Under the pieces are notes generated by a model that was given only the letters and a program-made list of their open reading frames with translations, did no database searches and had not been told where the DNA came from. DNA of 64,000 bases from VXPW01 sp965115815. Lineage in GTDB: Bacteria; Pseudomonadota; Alphaproteobacteria; TMED109. Of the stretch, positions 43,970 through 57,875 are shown piece by piece (positions within the stretch are counted from its first letter, which is position 1; each line of letters starts with the position of its first letter). Location of the stretch: positions 806,001-870,000 of the forward strand of contig OZ220465.1 of assembly GCA_965115815.1 (NCBI GenBank), read 5' to 3'. The position numbers and the translations under genes are program-made.

Positions 43970-45361
43970 ATGGCGTTTCGGAATGATCCGGACGGAACGA
44001 GGCTGCCGGTCAAGATCGATTCTTCCTCGAACGGTGAGTTCGTTCCCGTACCGCTGAATGCGCAGGCCCGCGGCGCCAACGACTTGGCCCATCGGTGGGT
44101 GGACGAGAACGCGCGGCGCACGGGACTGTCCCGGCGCGCGTTCCTCGTGTCGTCCGCCGGGGCCGCGACCACGCTGCTGGCGTGCAATCGCGCCCATGCC
44201 GCGGCGGGACGGACCGGCGGGTTCTTTGCGGTTCCGCAGGCCGCGGCCCTTGATCCCGAAGCGGCAAGCGAAATCCTCGAAGGCCGGGAGTTCGTGTTCG
44301 ACGTGCAGGGCCACTTCGTCGGGCAGCACGGACGGGGCCGGGTGGGGCTCGGGGGTTCGGAGGCCTTCATCAAGGATATCTTCCTGGATTCCGATACCGA
44401 CATGATGGTTCTGTCCTTCATCCCCTCGAACCGCGAACGGGAGCTCCTGACCATTCAGGAAGCGGACGAAACCCGCCGCATCATCGACGCCATGGAGGGT
44501 ACCCGCCGTCTGCTGATTCACGGACGGGTCAACCCCAATCAGGACGGGGACCTCGACGGCATGGACGAACTGGCGGAGCGCTGGGGCGTGGCCGCCTGGA
44601 AGACGTACACGCAGTGGGGGCCGGAGGGCGCACCCGGCTTCTTCCTGCACGAGCCCGGACCGGGTCGGGCACTGATCGAGAAAGCCCGCGCACTCGGTGT
44701 CAAGAACCTCTGCGTCCACAAGGGACTGCCGTTCGGGCGGCGGTCCTACCGCCACAGCCTGGCGACCGATATCGGGCCCGCTGCCCGGATGTTTCCGGAC
44801 GTGAACTTCCTAGTCTACCACTCGGGATTCATCAGCGACCAGCCGGAAGGGCCGTACGACCCCGGCCGCGGCGAAGGGGTCGATGAGCTGATTCGATCCG
44901 TCGAGGAAAGCGGAATCGGTCGCAACGCCAACGTCTACGCCGAGTTGGGAAGCACTTGGCGATTCCTGATGCGCGATCCCGAGAGTGCGGCGCACGTGAT
45001 CGGCAAGCTGGTCCGGCACATCGGCGAGCGCAACGTGCTCTACGGGTCCGATTGCATCTGGTACGGATCCCCGCAGGATCAGATCCAGGCGTTTCGGACG
45101 TTCCAGATCTCGGAAGCGCTGCAGGCGGCCCACGGCTACGAACCCATGACGGATGCCCTGAGGGCCCGCATCTTCGGGCTCAATGCGGCCCGGGTGTACG
45201 GGATCGATGTGGACGAGATCCGCCAGCGGGCCGGCGCGGACCGCATCGGCACGCAGCGGGCGAGCTATCGCCGGGATCCGGACCCGCATTTCCTCACGTT
45301 CGGTCCGAAGACCCGAGGGGAGTACGCGGCGCTGCTCCGGGCCCGCGGGGGGCCGCGGTAG
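43970..45361 (+). CDS. Tat-exported amidohydrolase (amidohydrolase 2 family)
   Basis: A 463-residue protein. An internal twin-arginine leader (LSRRAFLVSSAGAATTLLA, about residues 44-62, cleaved after AHA) predicts export. The TIM-barrel amidohydrolase region has FDVQGHFVG, a Lys at WKTYTQWGPEG, HKGLPFGRRSYRH, FLVYHSGFISDQPEG and a final Asp in VLYGSDCIWYGSPQDQI. These fit metal-dependent decarboxylases or hydrolases of the PF04909 group. ATG 43970 has AAGGAG 6 nt upstream. The substrate is unknown. It ends with TAG. Confidence 0.85.
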   Translation: MAFRNDPDGTRLPVKIDSSSNGEFVPVPLNAQARGANDLAHRWVDENARRTGLSRRAFLVSSAGAATTLLACNRAHAAAGRTGGFFAVPQAAALDPEAASEILEGREFVFDVQGHFVGQHGRGRVGLGGSEAFIKDIFLDSDTDMMVLSFIPSNRERELLTIQEADETRRIIDAMEGTRRLLIHGRVNPNQDGDLDGMDELAERWGVAAWKTYTQWGPEGAPGFFLHEPGPGRALIEKARALGVKNLCVHKGLPFGRRSYRHSLATDIGPAARMFPDVNFLVYHSGFISDQPEGPYDPGRGEGVDELIRSVEESGIGRNANVYAELGSTWRFLMRDPESAAHVIGKLVRHIGERNVLYGSDCIWYGSPQDQIQAFRTFQISEALQAAHGYEPMTDALRARIFGLNAARVYGIDVDEIRQRAGADRIGTQRASYRRDPDPHFLTFGPKTRGEYAALLRARGGPR

Positions 45362-46456
45362 GCCGCAGTCGACTCCGGCCGCGACGCGGACGGGCGGCGC
45401 GGGAGCCGGAATCCGCCCGGATCGGGGAAGGGCGCCGCGCTCCAGTCCTTCAGGTCGCCATCGTGGGCCACGCCTGTTGCACGAGATGGGGCTCCATGCG
45501 CCGCTGCAGCCGGGTCCGAACTTCCCTGGCCGCCGCGCCGGCCGGATGTTCGCAGTTCCACGGAGCGGCTGCCGGCGGCTGGTTCGGAATCCGGCGGCGC
45601 GGGCGACACCGAACCCGGACGGTGCGGAGGGCGGGCGGCTTCGCGGTCGGGGGCCGGAGGATGCAGTGCTTCCGGAGCCGGAGGGAGAGGCGTCGAAGGC
45701 ATGACCGGGACGCAGGTCGTCGGCGTCGTCGAGCCTGCGGTTCCTGATCCGGTCGCCGGTTCCGGGGACGCGGCCCTCCGCACCCACCCGTCCGGACCCG
45801 CGCTTCGGCAAATGCGGATCGCTCCTGCCTGCACCTGTCCGCAGACCGACCGTTCGGTCGGCAGAAACCGAACAGGGAGGTCGTCATGCATGCCCGGGCC
45901 GGCAGCAGTCGACCGGCAGGGTGATCCGATCCCACCCCGGGTACCTGCTTCCGGATCGCGGTGCTCCGCGCACTCCCGGGGAACGAGCAGAGGGCGGCTT
46001 TCGGCACCCCCGCCCGCTCGACCTTCTTCCAGCGGAAGAGGATTCGGAACGCCGTTCCTGCGAACGACACGCTGGAGCGCAGGACCTGCATCCCGGACGG
46101 CGGCGCGGCGCTCCGGATTCTGCGGCCGGCCGAGAAGGCGGCGGACAAGTGGGTGCAGCGGCCGAATGCGGCGCATGCTTTCGGGGTCGCCCGTCCCCCG
46201 ACAGGATGCGGTCGAGCCCCGGTCGCGGACCGTTTCGTCGTTCGGCGAGGTCTCGAGGCGCAGCGCGGCGGCCGGGTATGAGTCGCCCGGCCGCCAAGGC
46301 CGAGCCGCGTGCCCGCATCTGCCCCCGGAGGGCAGCCGTTTCTCCGACGGCCCACGGGATGCCTTCCATGCCGGGAACGGCCTCGACCCCGCCCGCCCGT
46401 GCGGAAACCGGGCATCCCGGCTTGCAGGGCGTGCGGCCTGCGGGTGCACGCCGTCG
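45362..46456. other. gene-free stretch between amidohydrolase and transporter operon
   Basis: About 1.1 kb. All frames are open by composition only; none shows a conserved motif, signal peptide or ribosome binding site that I could support. It separates a plus-strand gene from the 3' end of a minus-strand operon, so it needs no promoter. Confidence 0.5.
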
Positions 46457-46484
46457 ACCGGTTTCCGGCCGGCCGGAAGCCGGT
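46457..46484 (-). terminator. palindrome directly after the ABC permease stop
   Basis: A 28-bp near-perfect palindrome (ACCGGTTTCCGGCC and its complement, one G-T pair) begins immediately after the TAG stop of the last gene of the operon. No U-tract follows, so termination or 3'-end protection is inferred from position only. Confidence 0.5.
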
Positions 46485-47333
46485 CTACCGCTTGGCGGCG
46501 ACGGGTCCGCTCCGGTTCCGCAGCCCTTCGACCACGGCCGTCAGGACGAGCACGAATCCGACCAGCAGAGTGGCCACCGCCAGGATCTCCGGGCTGATCT
46601 GCTCCCGGATTCCCGACCACATCTGTCGGGGAACGGTGCGCTGTTCCAGGCCGCCGAGGAACAGCACGGTGACCACCTCGTCGAACGATGCGGCGAATGC
46701 GAACAGGGCGCCCGCGACCACCCCCGGGGCAATCAGCGGCAGTTGCACGCGCCGGAAGACGACCCAAGGGCCGGCGCCCAGGCTGGCCGCGGCCCGGGTC
46801 AGGCTTCGGTCGAACCCCGAGAGCGTGGCCGTCACGGTGATGACCACGAAGGGCGTCCCGAGCGCTGCGTGCGCGAGGATCAGGCCGAGATGGGTCTGGG
46901 CCAGCCCCAGACTGGAATAGAAGAAGAACATGCCCGCGGCCGAGATGATGATGGGAGTGATCATCGGCGAGATCAGCAGTCCCGTGACCAGGGCCCGGCC
47001 CGGCATCGCCGGGCTGGCCAGTCCGAGTGCGGCCATGACCCCGAGGAGGGTGGCGATCGCGGCGGCCGCCACGCCGATCAGCAGGCTGTTGGCCAAGGCG
47101 CGGCGCCACTCCTCGTTGTTCGCGATGCTCCGGTACCAGCGCAGCGAGAAGGCGTCGGCGTCGAGGGCCAGCATGCCTTCGGTGAAGGTGAAGTAGGGCT
47201 CCGCATTGAAGCTGAGAGGCACCACGACCAGCATCGGTGCAACCAGGAAGGCGAACACGGCGACGCAGAAGGCGAGGTAGGCGCCGCGTCCCACGCGCGC
47301 CCCCGCAACGGCGGTCCGGCCCGACGTCGTCAC
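46485..47333 (-). CDS. potC: polyamine-type ABC transporter permease (PotC-like)
   Basis: A 282-residue permease with six membrane helices (for example AYLAFCVAVFAFLVAPMLVV and ALVTGLLISPMITPIIISAA) and the EAA-type loop TRAAASLGAGPWVVFRRVQL followed by PLIAPGV. It pairs with the preceding permease to form the channel of a spermidine/putrescine-type importer. GTG 47333 overlaps the potB stop (GTGA). It ends with TAG and is followed by a palindrome. The polyamine substrate is inferred from family resemblance. Confidence 0.85.
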   Translation of the reverse strand: MTTSGRTAVAGARVGRGAYLAFCVAVFAFLVAPMLVVVPLSFNAEPYFTFTEGMLALDADAFSLRWYRSIANNEEWRRALANSLLIGVAAAAIATLLGVMAALGLASPAMPGRALVTGLLISPMITPIIISAAGMFFFYSSLGLAQTHLGLILAHAALGTPFVVITVTATLSGFDRSLTRAAASLGAGPWVVFRRVQLPLIAPGVVAGALFAFAASFDEVVTVLFLGGLEQRTVPRQMWSGIREQISPEILAVATLLVGFVLVLTAVVEGLRNRSGPVAAKR

Positions 47334-48529
47334 GACGCGATGCGCATCCGCTCCGCGCCGGCGAAGCGGTGGAGCAAAAGGTAGAGCAGCCCTACTCCGA
47401 CCAGCAGGATGGTGCCGAGTGCGGCCGCGAGGCCCCAGTTCAGGGACTGCTGCATGTGGTAGGCGATCAGATTGGAGATCAGCTGGCCGGTGCGTCCGCC
47501 GACCAGGGCGGGCGTGATGTAGTAGCCGATCGACAGGATGAACACGAGCAGCGATCCGGCGGCTACGCCGGGGAGGGTCTGCGGCCAGTACACCCGGACG
47601 AACCCCTGTCCGAAGGTCGCGCCCAACGCCGCCGCCGCCCGCATCTGGGACCGATCGATGGTGCGCATGACCGCGTAGAGCGGCAGGACCATGAAGGGCA
47701 GAAGGATCTGGGTCATCGCGATCAGCGTGCCGGTCAGGTTGTAGATCATCGGGATTCGGCCGGCGTCGGGGATCAGCCCGGCGACCACCAGAAGGTCGTT
47801 GATCACGCCCTGGTTCTGCAGCAGGACGATCCAGGAGGTGGTGCGGACCAGCAGGGACGTCCAGAAGGGCACGAGCACGAGCAGCAGCAGCAGGCGGGAT
47901 CGGGACGGACGAGTGTGCGCGATCAGGTAGGCCACGGGATAGCCGAGGATCAGGCAGGAGACGGTGATCGTGATGCCGACCAGCACGGTGCGGCCGAGCA
48001 GGGCCACATAGATCCGCTGGTCCGGAGGCCGGGCCACCACGCCGCCGGCCGCGTTCCGTTCGAGATCGAGAGCGTGCAGGAAGTGGCGGATCGTGTATCG
48101 CTCTCCGGCTCGCTGGACCGCCCGCCAGGCCCGCGCGTCGGCCCAGGCCGGATCGGCGGCAATCATCGCTTCCTGCCATGCATCGGGGTCGGGTCCGCGG
48201 AGTGCGCGGGCCGTGCGGACGATCGCGCTCCGCATGCCGGTCTCGATCCGGTTGACCCGGGCGGCGACGCGGCCGAGGGCCCGTTGCTGCTGCAGGTCGC
48301 GAAACTCGCGTCCCAGGGCCTCGAAGGCCGCTTCGCCGGGGAGGGACACGCCGTCCCAGTCCGCCAGCAGAGCGAGCGTCCCGTCCAGGGAGTCGGCGAC
48401 CAGCGGCTCGTGGACGCTCCGAGCCAGCATCATGCCGAGCGGGGCGAGGAACGTGACGCCGATGAAGGCCACAAGCGGCAGCGTGAGGGCTGCCGCCCGC
48501 AGCCGTCCGGCGGTTACCGCGTGAGCCAC
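47330..48529 (-). CDS. potB: polyamine-type ABC transporter permease (PotB-like)
   Basis: A 399-residue permease, longer than E. coli PotB because of an insert of ~110 residues between the first helix and the permease core (about residues 40-160, with DPDAWQEAMIAADPAWADAR). The core has PVAYLIAHTRPSRSRLLLLL, PFWTSLLVRTTSWIVLLQNQ and an EAA-like loop MRAAAALGATFGQGFVRVYW followed by PQTLPGV. Permeases with this periplasmic insert are typical of polyamine/opine-type importers in Rhizobiales and relatives. GTG 48529 overlaps the binding-protein stop by 16 nt. Confidence 0.85.
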   Translation of the reverse strand: MAHAVTAGRLRAAALTLPLVAFIGVTFLAPLGMMLARSVHEPLVADSLDGTLALLADWDGVSLPGEAAFEALGREFRDLQQQRALGRVAARVNRIETGMRSAIVRTARALRGPDPDAWQEAMIAADPAWADARAWRAVQRAGERYTIRHFLHALDLERNAAGGVVARPPDQRIYVALLGRTVLVGITITVSCLILGYPVAYLIAHTRPSRSRLLLLLVLVPFWTSLLVRTTSWIVLLQNQGVINDLLVVAGLIPDAGRIPMIYNLTGTLIAMTQILLPFMVLPLYAVMRTIDRSQMRAAAALGATFGQGFVRVYWPQTLPGVAAGSLLVFILSIGYYITPALVGGRTGQLISNLIAYHMQQSLNWGLAAALGTILLVGVGLLYLLLHRFAGAERMRIAS

Positions 48530-49632
48530 GCGCTGAAGCGGTCGTTCATTTCCTCACCATGGTCGCTCCACCATTCCCAATCGTTGCGCACCACGCGACG
48601 CAGGTTCCGGGGAGCGCTCGGCATGTGCGGAAGCATGTCGACGCCGGTCTCGCGATGGGTGCCGATGAGGTCGGTACCGGAATGCCGGGTCGGACTGTAG
48701 GCGATGAACTCGCCGATGGCCGCCATGGATTCCACCCGGGAGGCAAACAGCAGAAAGCGCTTGGCGGCCTCGAAATTGGGGGTGCCGGCCACGATGGCGA
48801 ACTGCCCGGAATCGAGCACCTGACCGTCCCAGACAATGGTGAACGGCTGGCGCTCCAGAACCTGCGCGTTGAAGATCCGCCCGTTGTACGCGGTGGTCAT
48901 GACCACCTCCTCGTCGGCCAGCATCTGGGGCGGCTGCGCACCGGCCTCCCACCACACGATGTGCTCCTTGATCGTGTCCAGCTTGGCGAAGGCCCGGTCC
49001 ACGCCTTCCGGCGTGTTCAGCACCGCGTAGACGTCCTCCGGCGGAACGCCGTCCGCCAGCAGTGCGAATTCGAGATTGGCGCCGGCCGTCCGGCGCATGC
49101 CGCGCCGCCCGGGAAACCGCTCGAGATCGAAGAAGTCCTCGATCGTGGAGGGGGGTTCGCCGGTCAGGCTCTCGTGGTTGTACGCGTAGACGGTGGAGTA
49201 GAAGATCCCGCCGCCCCCGCACTCCGAATAGGTGCCCTCGAAGTAATCCTCGCGCGCCGGCGTGCCGTCGGCCGCCGCCGGCAGTTCGTCGATGTCGACG
49301 AATTCGAAGAGCCCTTCGTCGCACCCGCGGGCCAGATCGGCGAATTCCAGGTCGACCACGTCCCAGTGGATGTTGCCGGTTTCCACCTGAGCGCGAATCT
49401 GCGCGAGGCCTCCGTTGTAGCTTTCGAGGCGCACCTCGATGCCGCTTTCGTCGGTGAACGGTTCCAGCACTGCGTTCCTGCAGGCTTCGGCGTACGATCC
49501 GCCCCACGAGACCACGGTGACGGATTCGGCCGCTTCCGCCGCGTGGGGGGCGGTTCCGAACGCGGTCAGGGCGAGGAACAGGCCGTGGATGCAGACCCGG
49601 ACCGGGCGGCGAAGGGTCGGGGGGACGGTCAT
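48514..49632 (-). CDS. potD: ABC transporter substrate-binding protein (PotD-like)
   Basis: A 372-residue periplasmic binding protein. The signal peptide (about 1-34, RVCIHGLFLALTAFGTAPHA) precedes SVTVVSWGGSYAEACRNAVL, EPFTDESGIEVRLESYNGGL, HWDVVDLEFADLARGCDEGL, IFYSTVYAYNHESLTGEPPS and VVMTTAYNGRIFNAQ. It would deliver spermidine/putrescine-like ligands to PotBC; ligand identity cannot be read from the sequence. The start ATG overlaps the ATPase stop (ATGA), so the operon is tightly coupled. Confidence 0.85.
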   Translation of the reverse strand: MTVPPTLRRPVRVCIHGLFLALTAFGTAPHAAEAAESVTVVSWGGSYAEACRNAVLEPFTDESGIEVRLESYNGGLAQIRAQVETGNIHWDVVDLEFADLARGCDEGLFEFVDIDELPAAADGTPAREDYFEGTYSECGGGGIFYSTVYAYNHESLTGEPPSTIEDFFDLERFPGRRGMRRTAGANLEFALLADGVPPEDVYAVLNTPEGVDRAFAKLDTIKEHIVWWEAGAQPPQMLADEEVVMTTAYNGRIFNAQVLERQPFTIVWDGQVLDSGQFAIVAGTPNFEAAKRFLLFASRVESMAAIGEFIAYSPTRHSGTDLIGTHRETGVDMLPHMPSAPRNLRRVVRNDWEWWSDHGEEMNDRFSAWLTR

Positions 49633-50849
49633 GCGGATTCCTTTCGAAGGGGGCCCAGGTCGGGGGTGGGGGGGATCCGTCCGGAATCGGACGGTGCAGG
49701 GCGGGTGTCGTCCCGGGCGCGGGGGCGGCGGTCGGCAGATCCGATGGACGGAGTCGCCCGCCCCGCCGCCTCGTCGGGAAGGGCCCGGCAATCCAGGACG
49801 CTCCATCCGACGCGGACTCGGTCTCCCTCGAGGACGCCGCTGTGACCGGCGACGTTCCCGATCTTGACGATGAAATGGGGATTTCCGCACAGCCGCAGGC
49901 GCAACCGGAGATGGTCGCCGATGAACAGGATGTCCTCGACCGTCGCTTCGAACTCGTTCGTGTACACGCCGGGTTCGGTCAGGCTGATCCGCTCGGGGCG
50001 GATCGCGAGGACGGACCGGTCTCCCGGGCTGCAGGCGTGCACCGGAAATCCCCGCACGAGGCCGTCGGGGGTTTCGATCTCGCAGAAGTCGCGTCCGACG
50101 GTCCGCACCCGCCCGCGCAGGAGATTGTTGTCGCCGATAAAGCCGGCCACGAACTCGCGCTCGGGCTCCTCGTACAGCGTTTCGGGTGCGGCGACCTGCT
50201 CGATGCGGCCCCGGTGAAACACCGCCACCCGCGACGACATCGCCATGGCCTCCTGCTGGTCGTGGGTCACGTAGACCACGGTCACGCCCAGTTCCTGCTG
50301 CATCCGGCGAATTTCCAGCTGCATTTCCTCGCGCAGCCGCCGGTCCAGGGCGCCCAGCGGCTCGTCCATGAGCACCAGATCCGGCTCGAATACCAGGGCG
50401 CGCGCAATCGCGACCCGCTGTTGCTGACCCCCGGAGAGCTCTTCGGGCCGGCGGTGCTCGAGCCCGTCGAGGCGCACGATCTCCAGCGCCCGCCGGACCC
50501 GCGCCCGGCGGCGGGCCGCAGGCATGCCCCGCACCTCCAGCGGAAACGCCAGGTTCCGTCCGACCGTCATGTGGGGAAACAGGGCGTAGTTCTGGAACAC
50601 GACGCCGATCCCGCGTTTGCGGGGCGGCAGATGCTGGACCGGACGACCCGACAGGCGGATTTCGCCGGACGTCGGAATCTCGAAGCCTGCCAGCATCATC
50701 AGGCAGGTCGTCTTGCCCGATCCGGAGGGTCCGAGAAGCGTGAACAGTTCGCCCTCTTCGATGCGCAGGTTCAGGTCCTGCACAATCATGGCCCGGCCGT
50801 CGTAGGTCTTGCTGACGCCGCGAAACTCCACGTGCGGCACGGTTCCCAT
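49629..50849 (-). CDS. potA: ABC transporter ATP-binding protein (PotA-like)
   Basis: A 406-residue ATPase with Walker A LLGPSGSGKTT, Q-loop VVFQNYALFPHMTVG, signature LSGGQQQRVAIARAL, Walker B LVLMDEPLGALD and H-loop VTHDQQEAMA. A C-terminal TOBE domain (VLAIRPERISL) is followed by a ~45-residue Pro/Arg-rich tail. ATG 50849 is chosen since GGAGG lies ~10 nt upstream; a GTG at 50867 is the alternative. It energises the importer and heads the four-gene minus-strand operon A-D-B-C. Confidence 0.9.
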   Translation of the reverse strand: MGTVPHVEFRGVSKTYDGRAMIVQDLNLRIEEGELFTLLGPSGSGKTTCLMMLAGFEIPTSGEIRLSGRPVQHLPPRKRGIGVVFQNYALFPHMTVGRNLAFPLEVRGMPAARRRARVRRALEIVRLDGLEHRRPEELSGGQQQRVAIARALVFEPDLVLMDEPLGALDRRLREEMQLEIRRMQQELGVTVVYVTHDQQEAMAMSSRVAVFHRGRIEQVAAPETLYEEPEREFVAGFIGDNNLLRGRVRTVGRDFCEIETPDGLVRGFPVHACSPGDRSVLAIRPERISLTEPGVYTNEFEATVEDILFIGDHLRLRLRLCGNPHFIVKIGNVAGHSGVLEGDRVRVGWSVLDCRALPDEAAGRATPSIGSADRRPRARDDTRPAPSDSGRIPPTPDLGPLRKESA

Positions 50850-51597
50850 GGGTCGGGCTTCCTCCACGGTCGAACGGATCCGTAGGGCGGCTCAGGATAG
50901 CGGAACGACGGCGGACCGCCATTGCCCGTCCCCGCCGCGTCCGTCCGGGGTCGGGCCGTCCGGCGCCGGGAAGCGGCCGGGGCCTCGGCCGACGAAGTCG
51001 AAATCGGCCTCGATCCGCTGCGAGACCGGAATCTCCCGACCCCGATCGAGAAGGCGCCGTCGCCGCCGAACCCCGGGTCGGCGCCGCCTAGCCTGAGGTC
51101 GAGGCCGGAGCACTCCGGGTGGCCCGTGAGGACAAGGATGTCCCGTCGGTCCTCGAAGGGGCGGGACGACCGGATTCGCGGTTGAATCCGAACCGGCCGG
51201 CGCTCCGAACGCCGTTCGGCCTCCCGGCACGGGGTCCGCCGAAGATGCGGGCCCGCGGCCCGCACGACGGATCGATCCCCACCGGCAGGAAGCGTGCCGG
51301 GGGCAGGAGGAAGGAATGCGCCCGCGTCCAGGAACGGCGGTGCGGGTGCACGGAGCGTCCCGACGACGACGCGGGCGCGCTCTGTGCGGCGCTCTCGACG
51401 GGCGGGCGCGCGCGAGCCGGTCCGGCGCCGTGGAGGGCGGCACCGGTCTCGCCTGCCCGGCCCGGGTCGGACGCGGGGCCCGGACCCGTTCTTGCCCGCA
51501 CTGCCGAATGCGCGATACTGCCGGCCGCCGGCGATGCGACGGGGCCCGCGCTCCGGCCCCGCCGGGCCGGCCCGAGAATCCCGAACTGCAGGACGCT
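50850..51597. other. divergent intergenic region between potA and gshA
   Basis: About 750 bp with no gene recognised. It must hold the promoters of the minus-strand transporter operon and of plus-strand gshA, but no consensus pair was found by eye. Confidence 0.5.
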
Positions 51598-52959
51598 ATG
51601 GCCGAGATGCCTTCGCCCGCTCCGGCCGTCGGCCGGGTGCGGGATCTCGTGGAATGGCTCCAGTCGGGCTGCAAGGCGAGGCGGGATTGGCGGATCGGTA
51701 CCGAGCACGAGAAGTTCGTGTTCGCGTCCCGATGCCTCGGCCGCGCCCCCTACGACGGAGCCGCGGGCATCCGGGCGGTGCTCGAGCGGCTCGCCGCCGG
51801 CGGGTGGGATCCGATCGAAGAAGCCGGACGGGTGATCGCGCTGCGCAAGGGGCAGCAGTCGGTCACGCTGGAGCCCGGCGGGCAGCTGGAACTCTCCGGC
51901 GCTCCGCTGGCCACCCTGCACGAGACCTGCGAGGAAATCAACGATCACCTGTATGAACTCCGAGCGATCGGCGACGCGCTCGGACTGGTCTTCGTCGGGA
52001 TCGGTTCGGATCCGCTGACGTCCGTCGACGATGCCCCCGTCATGCCCAAGGGGCGCTACGGGATCATGCGGCGCTACATGCCGACGCGCGGCGCTCTGGG
52101 TCTCGACATGATGATGAACACGGCGACGGTCCAGGTGAACCTGGACTTCGCCGACGAGGACGACATGGTCCGGAAGTTCCGGACCGCACTGTCGCTGCAG
52201 CCGCTCCTCGCCGGGCTCCTCGCCAACTCGCCGTTCCGCAACGGTCGCCCCACGGGCTTCCTGAGCTGGCGCAGCCACGCTTGGTCGGACACCGATCCGG
52301 ATCGGTGCGGCATCCCGGAATTCGTCTTCGAGCACGGCATGGGGTTCGAACGCTGGACCGAGTATGCGCTCGATGTACCGATGTACTTCGTGCACCGGGC
52401 GGGCCGCTATCTGGATGTCGCGGGCATCCCGTTTCGCCGATTCCTCGAGGGGCGGCTGGATTCGCTGCCCGGCGAGCGCCCGACGCTGCAGGACTGGGAA
52501 GACCACCTCACGACCATCTTCACCGAAACCCGCCTCAAGCGGTTCCTCGAGATGCGGAGTGCCGACGCCGGCCCCTGGCGGCGGCTCTGCGCGCTGCCCG
52601 CGATCTGGACCGGCGTGCTGTACGACCCGGCCGCGCTGGCGGAGGCCGAGGAACTGGTGCGGGGGTGGACGCCGGAGGATCGCGCGACGCTGTTTCTCGA
52701 GGCGCCGCGGCAGGGGCTGGCTCTGGAGGTCGGGGGCCGGCCGCTGCGGGCGGTCGCCGCCGACCTGGTCGCGATCGCGCGCAACGGTCTGAAGCGGCGG
52801 GCGCGCCGGAATGCGGCCGGCGACGACGAGAGCGGCTTTCTCGACGTCCTTGCCACCATCATCGATCGGGGGATCACGCCGGCCGAGGAACTGCTTGCGG
52901 CCTGGCGCGCGGGCGGGCGAGGCGCCGTGAGGCGGCTGCTGGTGGACGAGGCCTATTGA
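51598..52959 (+). CDS. gshA: glutamate-cysteine ligase (plant/alphaproteobacterial type)
   Basis: A 453-residue enzyme of the GCS2/plant-type ligase family: RIGTEHEKFVF near the start, VTLEPGGQLELSGAPLATLH, GRYGIMRRYMPTRGALGLDM, MMNTATVQVNLDFADEDDM, NSPFRNGRPTGFLSWRSHAW and SDTDPDRCGIPEFVF. It makes gamma-glutamylcysteine from Glu, Cys and ATP, the first step of glutathione synthesis. ATG 51598 gives the expected N-terminal length; ATG 51607 is possible. This type is characteristic of alphaproteobacteria and plants and supports the taxonomic inference. Confidence 0.93.
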   Translation: MAEMPSPAPAVGRVRDLVEWLQSGCKARRDWRIGTEHEKFVFASRCLGRAPYDGAAGIRAVLERLAAGGWDPIEEAGRVIALRKGQQSVTLEPGGQLELSGAPLATLHETCEEINDHLYELRAIGDALGLVFVGIGSDPLTSVDDAPVMPKGRYGIMRRYMPTRGALGLDMMMNTATVQVNLDFADEDDMVRKFRTALSLQPLLAGLLANSPFRNGRPTGFLSWRSHAWSDTDPDRCGIPEFVFEHGMGFERWTEYALDVPMYFVHRAGRYLDVAGIPFRRFLEGRLDSLPGERPTLQDWEDHLTTIFTETRLKRFLEMRSADAGPWRRLCALPAIWTGVLYDPAALAEAEELVRGWTPEDRATLFLEAPRQGLALEVGGRPLRAVAADLVAIARNGLKRRARRNAAGDDESGFLDVLATIIDRGITPAEELLAAWRAGGRGAVRRLLVDEAY

Positions 52960-53235
52960 TCCCGCGGCCGCCGATGCGGCGGGCGCGGTCGCGTTGCGGG
53001 TCGACTTTGGCTATGGTGGTCGGGGAACGGAGGGTCTCCGGCCGGATTCGACCGGGCGCGGCCGGCGGGATTCGTGCGTTGCTCCCGGCCTGCGCAGGGT
53101 CCGCTCCCCTTCGTTCGTGCCGTCGGTCGCGCCGGGCGGTGTCCCGCAGTTTCCGGGCCGGTACCGCAGCGGCGGGCCGGGTAGCGAAGCCGATGCCCGG
53201 GGCCGGAACCGCCGGGCGGGCGGCCCCCGGACACG

Positions 53236-57873
<4,638 letters not shown>

Positions 57874-57875
57874 CC

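Noticed and set aside
45362..46456. Open frames on both strands between the amidohydrolase and potC
   Set aside because: None has a conserved motif, plausible ribosome binding site or protein-like composition.
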